64,000 nucleotides of DNA from Mycosarcoma maydis. Lineage: Eukaryota; Basidiomycota; Ustilaginomycetes; Ustilaginales. Both the position numbers and the translations under genes were made by a program. The notes under the pieces were generated by a model. It had not been told where the DNA came from and ran no database searches. It saw only the letters and a program-made list of their open reading frames with translations. The stretch lies in assembly GCF_000328475.2 (NCBI RefSeq), contig NC_026478.1:2046001-2110000 (forward strand). The letters run 5' to 3'. Every line of letters starts with the position of its first letter. Within the stretch, counting starts at the first letter, position 1. Below are positions 30,816-40,533 of this stretch, in pieces.

Positions 30816-33635
30816 CTAGAGAACTGTCTGCTCGCCAATGTGTTTCACCTGCGGATAGAGCCAGCTATATTCTTCACGGATACGTGTTCGCAGCGTATGC
30901 CAGATCGAGGTTCCTGATGCCGCAATGCTGCCGCTACGAGCACCCGAGATGGGTCCTGGCAATAGATTCGTCGCGGACCGCTTCTGTCGACGATCGCGCT
31001 CGCGAGCGGCGAATCGCAGCAGCACTCCAAATGTCTTTGCGTCTGGACCGACGACGTGTCCCCTCCGATTCTTGACTGGCGCCTGAGCCGATCTAGCAAC
31101 CAGCTCGTTCGCTGTTATGCCAGCATCGACGCTATCCAGGTCATGTGCGTTCATGGCTTCTTTCAAGAGCGCCTTCCTCATCTCTCCAAATGCCAGCTCG
31201 ATCGCCTCCTCCAACCGACCACATCGTGCCAGACACTCGAGCCACGAATCCCATGCACCCTTTGTCAGAACTGATCTCACCGACTCGCCCTTGTCTTGCA
31301 CTTCGATCTGTCTCACCGTTCTAATCGCCTTCCTTGCCAACGACAGCAGCCCGTGTCTGCCAGCAGTATCGAAAAACACGGACAACGTTACACCGTCGAT
31401 CTCCTGGCGTGTCGCCATCAAGCTGTTCCAGATCGCAAGCACCATCGCCGGCTCACCAACGCGGTTGTACGCGTTCATGAGCGCGTTGATCAGCGGCAGA
31501 TCCGGCTCGAGTCCCTCATCGCGTTTGAGCATCTCGTGCGTTGCCTGCACTCCGACATAGCACGGTGGTGTGGTTTTGGAATAGTAGTCCAGAATTGACG
31601 TGTAGATCACGCACCAAGGCCGATGGCCAGCGGCACGCATGTCTTCGACGATACCCAGCAGCTCTTCCGGTGGAGCCGGAAGTCGGCTCGAAGACGATCT
31701 GGGATCCGGAAATGTGAGAGCGCACAAGCTCTCGAGTAGCGACATGTAGCCTCGTTCATCCAGGCCTGCCTCAGATGTTCGCGATCCAGCAGAAGATGAG
31801 GTGCGAAAGCGCGAGAGACTGCGATACATGTGAAAAGCCTCGGGCCATGATGTGGTGATACCGATCAGTCGACGCAAAAGCTTCGATTTGTCTGTGACAC
31901 TCATCGTGATTCCGGCTTCGTGTAGTCGAGAGAGCAAGTTGCGGGCGGACGAAAGGTCCTTAAGCTTGACACATGCGTCCAGTACAGGACTGATAATGGC
32001 CATGTCGAAAGCAAGCGAGCGTGGAGCTTTGCGACGTGTCGAACCGGATAACCTGCTGGAGGGTGCGGCCGTGATAGGTTGTTGAGCGAGAAGGTCGTCT
32101 ACAAGTTTCATGGCCGATGGTAGCGATGGCAGGAATGCTTCGCAGTATGCCCTAAGCAACGGGGTGACGAGAAGAGGCGTCGGTGGAATTCCAGTAGAAC
32201 AGACATGGTCATATAGCAACTGTGCCTCGTGAATCTGGTTGGGAGAGGGATTTGGAGTGTCTTCTGAAACCGAGTTACTGAGCAGTCCGAACATGAGGAT
32301 GCTGTAGCATTCATCATCGAGCGCGATGGAACGACTCGGATCGATCGCAGATTGCACCTGGTCTAATAACTCGAGCGCATCCTCACTGCTCTGCAGCTCG
32401 TTGAGCTCCTCTGTATGCAGACGCAGCAACACGCATAGGGTGCTATAGTCAAACATGCCAGGCTTGTATACTTGCCGAGCTGTCTGCCGAGCATGTGCAG
32501 GACTGACGACGAGGGCTTCGTATCTCAACAAAGCATTCCAAGACGCCGTGTTGTTTGCCATTTGCGGATTCGATTCCACCTCTCTTTGCAGCTGATTTAC
32601 GTGCTTGCGCAACTTGTCCATCCGCTCCAAGCTGGTCTCTGTGTTGGACAGCACGAGCTCACAGAGCGACATGACGGTTGCAGGAAGATCGTCTGGACTG
32701 ATGCTTGCCTCCTCTCGAGCAAGCTCTAGTCGCTGATCCTCGGCTTCGCCAGTCCGAATTACCGCTGTGAATACTCTGATCATCGTATTGCGCAGATCGG
32801 CTGACGGAGTGACACCGGAGATGGACATGTCGTGCCAGACTTTGATAGCGTGCTTGTACGAGCGACGTCGAGCCAGGTGAGAGATGACCAGGTTCCATTC
32901 AATAGATGTGGTCTGCCATTCGGGATAGCTAGCACGAAGATGAAGAAAAGCATCGCGCAGATCCAAGCTCTGGTCCGATGACAGGCAGAACACCTGCAGC
33001 TGTCGGTGCAGATCAGTTGGGCCGATGCGAAAGCCGAAACGCTGGTTCATATCCTCGAACATTTGTTGACATGCTTCGACAAGGACACATTCCATACGGC
33101 CCTCGGTTTGAGAGTGTTGGACCAGATATCGAATGGCTGTCTGGATGTCGTTCTTACGAACGGGGAATTTGGTCTGGTATGGTTCCGCAGCAGTTGAAGA
33201 CGAATCTCTGACGTCTTGTACTTGTCGCTCGTGAGCTTGAGTGAGCAAGGTATATGCTTCGATGATGGCGGCTGGCTCACGGGTACTGATAGCTTGTCGA
33301 AATGTGTTGACGGCTTGTCGTGATGCCGATGCGACCTCGTGGGACACCTTCGGCCTCGTCAATGATGCCGTGTTGTTGCAAGTAGGAGCTGGGACACGTG
33401 CGTCGAAAAAGTGCGATGAGGCTGTGTTCTTGGTTTGAGGATGTCGGCTAGACGCTCGGTCGTTGTGCTCCTCAGCGTCTTGGTTGACGTACGTCGAATC
33501 ATAAACATACCGACTTGAGCTCGAGTTCGAAGCGGCTCGAAGGCGTATATGAAGTGGATGCGCTAGCTCGAGTTGTCGAGGAAGCTGCGAGGAGGCTCGC
33601 AGTAGGCGAGGTGGGGGCACGAGACAGAGCAGCAT
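30816..33635 (-). CDS. Mitochondrial PPR-type protein
   Basis: The protein has 939 residues from ATG 33635. The N-terminus (LLCLVPPPRLLRASSQLPRQ and on) is hydrophobic and Arg-rich without acidic residues, a likely mitochondrial presequence. The body is a helical-repeat protein. Segments such as WNLVISHLARRRSYKHAIKV, AMKLVDDLLAQQ, INALMNAYNRVGEPAMVLAI and SWLECLARCGRLEEAIELAF fit degenerate pentatricopeptide repeats of about 35 residues. Fungal PPR proteins bind organellar RNA and support its stability or translation; the target is unknown. I cannot assign it to a named yeast protein. No intron is needed. Confidence 0.85.
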   Translation of the reverse strand: MLLCLVPPPRLLRASSQLPRQLELAHPLHIRLRAASNSSSSRYVYDSTYVNQDAEEHNDRASSRHPQTKNTASSHFFDARVPAPTCNNTASLTRPKVSHEVASASRQAVNTFRQAISTREPAAIIEAYTLLTQAHERQVQDVRDSSSTAAEPYQTKFPVRKNDIQTAIRYLVQHSQTEGRMECVLVEACQQMFEDMNQRFGFRIGPTDLHRQLQVFCLSSDQSLDLRDAFLHLRASYPEWQTTSIEWNLVISHLARRRSYKHAIKVWHDMSISGVTPSADLRNTMIRVFTAVIRTGEAEDQRLELAREEASISPDDLPATVMSLCELVLSNTETSLERMDKLRKHVNQLQREVESNPQMANNTASWNALLRYEALVVSPAHARQTARQVYKPGMFDYSTLCVLLRLHTEELNELQSSEDALELLDQVQSAIDPSRSIALDDECYSILMFGLLSNSVSEDTPNPSPNQIHEAQLLYDHVCSTGIPPTPLLVTPLLRAYCEAFLPSLPSAMKLVDDLLAQQPITAAPSSRLSGSTRRKAPRSLAFDMAIISPVLDACVKLKDLSSARNLLSRLHEAGITMSVTDKSKLLRRLIGITTSWPEAFHMYRSLSRFRTSSSAGSRTSEAGLDERGYMSLLESLCALTFPDPRSSSSRLPAPPEELLGIVEDMRAAGHRPWCVIYTSILDYYSKTTPPCYVGVQATHEMLKRDEGLEPDLPLINALMNAYNRVGEPAMVLAIWNSLMATRQEIDGVTLSVFFDTAGRHGLLSLARKAIRTVRQIEVQDKGESVRSVLTKGAWDSWLECLARCGRLEEAIELAFGEMRKALLKEAMNAHDLDSVDAGITANELVARSAQAPVKNRRGHVVGPDAKTFGVLLRFAARERDRRQKRSATNLLPGPISGARSGSIAASGTSIWHTLRTRIREEYSWLYPQVKHIGEQTVL

Positions 33636-34280
33636 GGACGCTGATCAGTACGTGGAGGAGTGATCTGTATATGGTACCTCCATCTTCCGTACCTAGACCA
33701 GCCAGTAGTTCTGAGGGCGAGCGTTTCGGGATGCTGTTGGGCTATGTCAAGGGCGAGGTAGGGCGATGGGCAGTAGTTCAACTATGTCTCGATACGAGGC
33801 CAAGGTGGAGTTGGACAAGAGGACAAGAGGTTAACAAGAATCGTGAATATGACAACGTTGTTCTGCATGGTAAAAATCTCTTTGGACCCTGTCCAGATCG
33901 GGGATTTCTTGCATTTCCTTGATGTATCGGCGATCTTTTTGCTTCTATTTTGGGTCTGTCTTTATGGTACAACAATTTCGGTAGCCTTTTTGATTTTGTG
34001 TGAACACTATCGTGGTGTCTCGTGCTGCGACACTGTGCGTCTTGCTGAAGGTAATGTAATAGGTACGCTCAATCAAGGCTACTACAACAGACAAGAAGAC
34101 TTCCGACCAAGAGTCCCAACATCAAAGGTACGCGACAGCGTACAATACTTTACAGCTTGTAAGCTACAAGGGTCTTGCAATCATCAAGCCAAGGCAGAGC
34201 GTCGGACCAATGTATCGATATGCGCACGTATGCTCGGGATCAAAAAGCCGATACACTCGCGAAATGCGGTGAAAGCCCGT

Positions 34281-34343
34281 CACGAATCACGAATCACGAA
34301 TCACGAATCATGAATCATGAATCATGAATCATGAATCACGAAT
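34281..34343. repeat. Nine-unit CAYGAAT tandem array
   Basis: Four CACGAAT, four CATGAAT and one CACGAAT in perfect 7-bp register. It is the longest array of the TCACG motif family in this window. Confidence 0.95.
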
Positions 34344-35465
34344 CACACTCAGGAATCTTGAAAAATCGTGAATGCTCCGGTCCGTCAGGTCAATTCTGGC
34401 GGCCTGATTTGACGCAGTGCTGCAACTCTTCATTCACCTGCAGCACTGCATGTGTGTGTGTCTGGGTGATGTGCCGCAAAACTGGGTCAAGCAAAACGCC
34501 TTCATCGTCGGGAGAGCCCCGCAAGCAAGCAAGAAAGCACAAGAGACAGTGCGAAGCGTTGGCACAATTTATCGGCCAAGATCGTCCGAAGGAAGGAGGC
34601 GTTCGTCAAGCTGTGTCCTCGCGCCGTCTGACGCGGTGGAATTTGACTTCAAGGAGGGATCGCCAAACGATCGTGAATGTGAAGTCTTATACAGCATTGC
34701 AGCGCACAAGAAGAGGATAACGGCAGTTAACCAGTTTGATCTGATAGATGAGCCCGGCTGCTGTGAGCCGATGTGAAAAAGGCATGCGCACGGTTCCTTT
34801 TTGAGAAGAATAGGGGAAGCACAAGGGACGAAGAGACCAGTCGGACCAGCCGAGGCGGGTGTCTGATTTCCCTGGTGTATTTACTCGTGACTCTCTCTGA
34901 CCGATCCTTGTGCATGAATCGTGAATGTTGGCAACCTTTTGCGATGACAGGAAACCGCAGAAAAAAGGACAGCTTAACTTAGCGGTAGAACAAATAGCAC
35001 TTTGGGTCCAGCCATGTACTCTAACTACTGTAACTTATGATAACGAAAAGGAAAGGTGAAGCAAAATTAACACCAAATGCGCAGACTTGACCGGTAAACG
35101 TGTCCTTCGTGTGCACATCTCTGAATATATATGTGTGTGTGTTTGCACGTTGGCAATTCAATGCGGTCTCCTGGTTGAGTCTGATTGAGATCCAGTTGGG
35201 GGAAAGCAGCTGGCCTGTGTTTGGCCATGGACCAAAGGCGAGCTACATTCATTGACACGAGCATGTCGGCGCTGCTGAAAGTGGAACGCTAGTGGCCCAG
35301 CTCCTTTCGTGTTTGAAAGTGTCGAGCTGGCCTAGAAAGCCGGTGATCTCCTGTGACATTCACGATTGAGGGATCGCGTCGTCCAGCTGCGTGATTCGTG
35401 ATTGTGTGCGTGACTTTGTGGGAGAGGACCACTCAAGACGTGAGACTAACTTACTATTTTTCTTC

Positions 35466-35487
35466 CTTTTCTTTTCTTTTCTTTTCT
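35466..35487. repeat. (CTTTT)n microsatellite
   Basis: About four CTTTT units, followed by a T-run after one G. It lies in the non-coding region upstream of the GATA gene. Confidence 0.85.
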
Positions 35488-36222
35488 GTTTTTTTTTGTT
35501 GGCTTGTTTTTCACTTGTGACGGTTGCTGATCCCCACGTCTAGTCTCGTCTGGCGCTGACGCAAAGTGGCATACTCACGACTTGACTTAGGTTAGCTGGA
35601 TATTTCATGTTGAATCATGAATGTGCACGATCTTCTTGTGCTGTTGTGCTCGCCTTTCTGCCCGCGTGTTCCTTATCCGACCATCGATGCGCTCGCTGGA
35701 TGGCTTCTGTCCGACTCTTCTTCTTCATCTTCTTCGTCATATCTGCTCGAAAAGGGCCTGCCCAGTATCACGCCTTTTGCGCATATTCCCATTTCCGGCT
35801 TCCAACCTGCCAACTTGATTTCAATTTCTTTCATCTTGTTCTTCCATTCGGTCCCATCCCATCCCCTCCTCGCCATCACCAACCACCGTCACGTCGCTCT
35901 CGTAGCGTCGTGATTTTTCCATTACCAACTTACGCCGTCTTCTGCAGGACATCTCTGGCCCCATCTCATCAAGGTATCGATCCATGCACCGCGACTCATC
36001 AGCTCCCGTATCCTGGTCTGGCCAACATCGTCACGAGCAAGTTTGGACGGCGCACCGCATATCCCTAAGGACCATCTGAGGCCTCCTTGGTCCTTCTCGA
36101 TAAACAAACCCAACCTTGCTTCGGATCGTCTTTTTGCGATTTTCCGCATGCTTCTCTTCCACCATTAACACAAACCTCTTTGACTGGATACCAAGGCTGA
36201 GCTTGCGTCGCTCAGCGGGACC

Positions 36223-39200
36223 ATGAGCATCGGGTCAGGGGAAGCCAGCTCAGATAGCATCCAGGTTCATCCTGGCCCTGCTGCGGCCGGATCCACCCCT
36301 TCTGCCAACCCTGAGCCCCTACCTCACACACCTACTCCACCACTGCCTTCAAAGCAACAGCAAAGTGCGCTCATCTCATCACAGCAACAGCAGATTCAGC
36401 ATCATCAACAAGGCCAGTTGCCATCACCACAAGATGCTTCTTCAACATCGATTGCACCCGTGACCACCTCGGCCGATCCGGCACCATCGACGCCAGCCAC
36501 AACACCACCCACAGACCAAGCGCCGCAACGTCCACCGCCTCCTGCCAGCGCTGTCAGTCTGCACGCTGCAGCCGCTGCGGCCAACAGGCAGGCTGGCGCC
36601 CAAAGCAATTCCACATCCCAGCTCGCTCCATCGTCCGCATCCAATGGAAAGACGGGCGCCGATAGCGCGCCCAAAAAGGCAGCCAAACCGAAAACCACTA
36701 AAGCACCAGGTGCTACTAAACCAAAGCAGAAGAGAAAAGCGAATCAGGCGGGTGTGAACGATGAAGTCGTTTATCGTCCAGCGCTAAGTACAGCCGGCGG
36801 CACCATCGGAGCCGCGCCTGACTCCACCATACCGGCCATGCTGAGTGCAGCTGGTGGTGGACGCAAAGCAATGCCAGAGCTCGTGCTGCCTTTTCAACTG
36901 CCTTTCGTTGATGTTCGACCCGAGATGCCCATGCTCGACAACGCGAGCGTACAGGCAGCCATGGCTATGGGCGCTTCAGAGACATCTTCCCTCGACACAG
37001 GCAGCGACAGCGACGACTACTCGGTCCTCTCTGACAATTCAGATCTGGATCAGGAAGCCGAGGAGAGTCGTAAAGACGCGCGCAGACGCAAAAGAGAGCC
37101 CGCCACCATCGAAGAGAGTCTTGTCCTTCTGCAGTCGCTACGACAGTCGCGCCTCTCGCATCTTTCTTCGCTTCTCACTCCTTTCAGTCAACGTGTGAGA
37201 TCGGGCATGATCTATCCTAACGTGCTGCCGCTCAGCCTGCTGCATGGTCTCAATCCGCGAGACCCCCACGTTCTCATTCAGCTCGGACGGGCCGACATCC
37301 ACGTCGGCCCTCACGTCTTTCTCAAGACCAAGTTCTGGGAGGTGCGTCCCGACTACGAGCTGCCGCCCACTATGAACACGCTTGGCGGCATGCATGCGCC
37401 AGGCCCTTACGCCACTTTATCGGTCTATCCGCGTTTGCCTGTTCCCCAGCCGATGGCGCAGCAATTGCCTCAGCCCCAGCCTGCCAAGCTGCCTCTGCCG
37501 CGTGCAGCGCCCAGTCCCGTCGCCCCCCAACCGAGCGTACCGTTGGCTCGGCCGCCCATTGCACCAAACAAGTCTCCGGTAGCGCGTCCCGCAACAACGT
37601 CCACTCCAGCTGCAACCGCAAGCAATGCCACAATGCCCGCCACATTGAATCCACCTGCATCCAGGCAAATCAGCCTGACGACATCTGCGGTTTTGCCGAC
37701 ACCCACTCTTCCCGCAACACCGATGCAAAGCTCGACAGCTGTTCGACCTGTAGTCACGCTCAAAGCTGCTATTCCCGCTCCTGCAACACCCACCGCGTCG
37801 ACACCGATGGTCAAGCTGCCTGCATTGAGCGCCGGCATCGCTTCAACCCCAACTACGGCTTCAGCAACCTCACTGTCAACAGCCCCAAAGGTCTCAATTC
37901 CCGTTGCAGCTTCGCCACCCGTGTCTGGATCGACGACTCCCACTTCAGCTAGTTCTGACAGCAAGCCCGCTACGTCCATCACAACATCAACAGCCACTCC
38001 ACTGGCGCCCAAGCCCATGTCAGTATCTGTATCGCTTCCGCGACCCCCGATGACGACGCCGTCACTGCCCAGACCGCCGAGCATCAATCAGAACAACGTC
38101 CCGTCGAGTGTCAACCCTGCGACCAGCTCCAGCAGCTCAGCTGCAGGCTCGGCGGCGCCTCGAAAGGCTCTTTCTCCGGTAAGCGCGGCTTCAGCCGAGC
38201 AAGGCGGCACAGGAGCCAACGCCAACGTCAACGCGACTCCGTCTGCAGCATCACCATTAGCTGCAAAGGTTGCAGCAGCGCCTTTTGAGACCTCTACATC
38301 TACGAATGCCGCTAGTGCTACTGTGTCGAGCCAGGGTTCGACAGCTGCCAAGCCAGCAGCGCCTACCAACACCAATGCCAACACGGCCTCTCCACAAGCG
38401 CCGTCACGTCCATCGGGCGTTCCCCCTCCGCCAGCGATCGATGCTGTTTTAGTGTCTCGGGTGAATGCTACCGCAGCGCTCAACCCAGAGCTGCAGGAGC
38501 TTCTGCACATCGCCGCCTCAGGCAAGGCGAATCCTAATCAGCTGAAAGCGCTCGGCGTCTGGATCCAAGCCATTACGGCTCAGCTCAGACAAGACGAGGC
38601 TCGCAACGCGGCTGCTGCCGGCAATACAGCGGCAGCATCGGGCTCTCGCGCTGGTAACACGGCATCGACCACAGCAGAAGGGAAGAAGTCGAAGAAGAGC
38701 AAGGTAGACGAAGCTGCCAAAGCTAGCAAGAAACAGGCCAAGATTGAGGAGCGCGAAGCCAAGAAGAAGGCCAAGGCCGAAGCTAAAGCAAAGGCACAGG
38801 CGGACAAACAGCAGGCACAGAAGCAGCAGAAGCAAAAGCAAGCGCATGCACAACCGCAGCAGACGCCACAACAGCAGAAAACGCAGCAAACACAACATCA
38901 GCCGCCGGTCTCCAACAAGCTGCGTCATCCTCCGCCTGGCTGGCCGACCGACGGACCACCTAAGCCGCCCGTCATCATCGTCGAGTTTCGAGAGAACCCG
39001 AGCATGCGCTTCATCCTGCCCTTGTGGAAGTGTCTGGTGGAGCGTACCGAGGGCGTCGAGCGGCCATCATCGCCAAAGGTGAAAAAGGAGAGACGTAGCT
39101 TTTTTGACAACGACTCGGATGACGAGGATAGCCCAAGGATCGAGCCTGAACTGAAACTGAGTTTCTTCGCGCCTTCGCTCGGTTCAGATGCCGCAGATGG

Positions 39201-40533
39201 AAGTGGATTGCGCGAGCTTGAAGAGGAGTTGAAGCGCAAGGCTGCCGAGGAAGCCAAGCTCAATGCCGCCAGTGCAGCTTCGACGGGAGGGCAGGGTGAT
39301 GCTGCGCGCTCGTCTGCATCGCCCGAGGCCGCGTCTGCTGCTGTCGCCAGTGACAAGGCCGTCGACGACAGTACAAGCTCGCAGGAAAAGAAGAAAAAGG
39401 GAGGACCAAGTGATGGCAGCAGCAAGAAGGGCAGCAAAGCGACCAATCAGGCGTCTTCCGATGCGAGCCTTTCGTCGGACTATTCGCAGAGCAAGAAGCA
39501 CGAAGTCTATCCACTCACATGGAGCATCAAGGGAGGCGTTACTGAGAGTCTCTGGGAGGCTTTTGGTCGTGTGCCTGGCACGATGACGTGTCAGCCGGTG
39601 AAACGCGAACCCGAGATCGAGCTCGAACCGGACGTGGCCGAATTTCTGGTGCCCGAAATTCGATACCACCTGCTCGACCTGCCCATGGAAGAGATCAAGA
39701 TTCACAAGGAGACGACTGACACGTTTGTGGATCTGTACAGCCAGATGCCCGATCGACGCTTTATCCTGCCACGTGTGGCTCCTGCGCTCCTACCCGCAGG
39801 CCTCGAGGACCATCTTCACGATCGGTTTGCGGTTCGCACCCAGTGCGTGCAGGACCGACCGATAGTGAAGCGAAAAGCGGGTGCACGTGAAGACGACGTA
39901 AGCTTCTCGTACGAAGGCATCGGTCTCACCGTCATTGGACCCAATGGGGTCAAGACCGAGCCTGGCGCCACGGCACCGCCCAAGCCGCCGAAGCGTAAGC
40001 GACACGTTGCAACGCACAACCCGGATGGGTCGATCAAGAGTTGTGGAGCGTGTGGCAAGACCAAGACGCCCATGTGGCGTCGCGGACCCAAGGGACCATC
40101 GCAGCTGTGCAATGCGTGTGGTGCGCGATGGAAGGCAGGTCGCCTGGTGGTCCCTGAAGTGGCGCCTGCACCGATCATCGAAGCGGAAGAGGACAAGTCC
40201 AAAGAGGAGGAAGCCCGCAAGGAGGATGAGGTGCAAGCATCGATGCACGGTAGCAACGCGCTGGTGATTCCACAAAGCTCGGGCGCTGACGATGCTAGCT
40301 ACACGGTGATGGCTTCGAATGGACTGGTGGGAGCTGCTGCGTTTGGCGACCACTTCTCGTTGTCTTCAAAAGACGAAAGTGGGATAGACTTTGGAGCAAG
40401 CCACCTGAGCCGTGGCTCATCGAGTCCGAGCCCATTCATCCGATCGCCCATCCCTGAAGACGATGTGATGCCCGCATCGGTAGATCCGAGCATGCTTTCG
40501 GGATCGAATCGCGTTTTTTCTCATCGCCGATGA
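36223..40533 (+). CDS. GATA-type zinc-finger protein
   Basis: The protein has 1436 residues from ATG 36223 with no intron. The only clear domain is a C-terminal GATA finger at residues 1274-1299: C-x2-C-x18-C-x2-C with TPMWRRGPKGPSQLCNACG. The 18-residue loop is the white-collar/plant-like type, not the 17-residue AreA type. Upstream lie Gln/Pro/Ser/Ala-rich disorder (1-180 and about 400-840), a conserved-looking helical part at about 285-385 with ATIEESLVLLQSLRQSRLSHL and GPHVFLKTKFWEVRPDYELP, and a Lys/Ala/Gln coiled stretch near 830-900. It is probably a nuclear transcription regulator. It is not Urbs1-like, since that iron regulator has two fingers. Its targets are unknown. Confidence 0.92.
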   Translation: MSIGSGEASSDSIQVHPGPAAAGSTPSANPEPLPHTPTPPLPSKQQQSALISSQQQQIQHHQQGQLPSPQDASSTSIAPVTTSADPAPSTPATTPPTDQAPQRPPPPASAVSLHAAAAAANRQAGAQSNSTSQLAPSSASNGKTGADSAPKKAAKPKTTKAPGATKPKQKRKANQAGVNDEVVYRPALSTAGGTIGAAPDSTIPAMLSAAGGGRKAMPELVLPFQLPFVDVRPEMPMLDNASVQAAMAMGASETSSLDTGSDSDDYSVLSDNSDLDQEAEESRKDARRRKREPATIEESLVLLQSLRQSRLSHLSSLLTPFSQRVRSGMIYPNVLPLSLLHGLNPRDPHVLIQLGRADIHVGPHVFLKTKFWEVRPDYELPPTMNTLGGMHAPGPYATLSVYPRLPVPQPMAQQLPQPQPAKLPLPRAAPSPVAPQPSVPLARPPIAPNKSPVARPATTSTPAATASNATMPATLNPPASRQISLTTSAVLPTPTLPATPMQSSTAVRPVVTLKAAIPAPATPTASTPMVKLPALSAGIASTPTTASATSLSTAPKVSIPVAASPPVSGSTTPTSASSDSKPATSITTSTATPLAPKPMSVSVSLPRPPMTTPSLPRPPSINQNNVPSSVNPATSSSSSAAGSAAPRKALSPVSAASAEQGGTGANANVNATPSAASPLAAKVAAAPFETSTSTNAASATVSSQGSTAAKPAAPTNTNANTASPQAPSRPSGVPPPPAIDAVLVSRVNATAALNPELQELLHIAASGKANPNQLKALGVWIQAITAQLRQDEARNAAAAGNTAAASGSRAGNTASTTAEGKKSKKSKVDEAAKASKKQAKIEEREAKKKAKAEAKAKAQADKQQAQKQQKQKQAHAQPQQTPQQQKTQQTQHQPPVSNKLRHPPPGWPTDGPPKPPVIIVEFRENPSMRFILPLWKCLVERTEGVERPSSPKVKKERRSFFDNDSDDEDSPRIEPELKLSFFAPSLGSDAADGSGLRELEEELKRKAAEEAKLNAASAASTGGQGDAARSSASPEAASAAVASDKAVDDSTSSQEKKKKGGPSDGSSKKGSKATNQASSDASLSSDYSQSKKHEVYPLTWSIKGGVTESLWEAFGRVPGTMTCQPVKREPEIELEPDVAEFLVPEIRYHLLDLPMEEIKIHKETTDTFVDLYSQMPDRRFILPRVAPALLPAGLEDHLHDRFAVRTQCVQDRPIVKRKAGAREDDVSFSYEGIGLTVIGPNGVKTEPGATAPPKPPKRKRHVATHNPDGSIKSCGACGKTKTPMWRRGPKGPSQLCNACGARWKAGRLVVPEVAPAPIIEAEEDKSKEEEARKEDEVQASMHGSNALVIPQSSGADDASYTVMASNGLVGAAAFGDHFSLSSKDESGIDFGASHLSRGSSSPSPFIRSPIPEDDVMPASVDPSMLSGSNRVFSHRR

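Larger units (their letters stand above)
33636..36222. promoter_or_regulatory. Long divergent intergenic region between the PPR and GATA genes
   Basis: About 2.6 kb with no supported gene. It holds a nine-unit CAYGAAT array (34281-34343), further AATCGTGAAT motifs near 34914 and 35395, a (CTTTT)n tract (35466-35487) and an ACTCACGACTTGAC motif at 35575. The last ~500 bp before the GATA gene are pyrimidine-rich on the plus strand and are probably promoter or leader, possibly with an intron. Confidence 0.5.

Noticed and set aside
33515..33922. Plus-strand frame of 135 residues overlapping the start of the PPR gene in antisense
   Set aside because: It overlaps the presequence region of a well-supported gene on the other strand, shows no recognised motif and runs into repeat-like flanks.
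34281..34343. Heptamer array as a telomere-like or CRISPR-like repeat
   Set aside because: The unit is not TTAGGG, there are no spacers, and the array lies between housekeeping genes.
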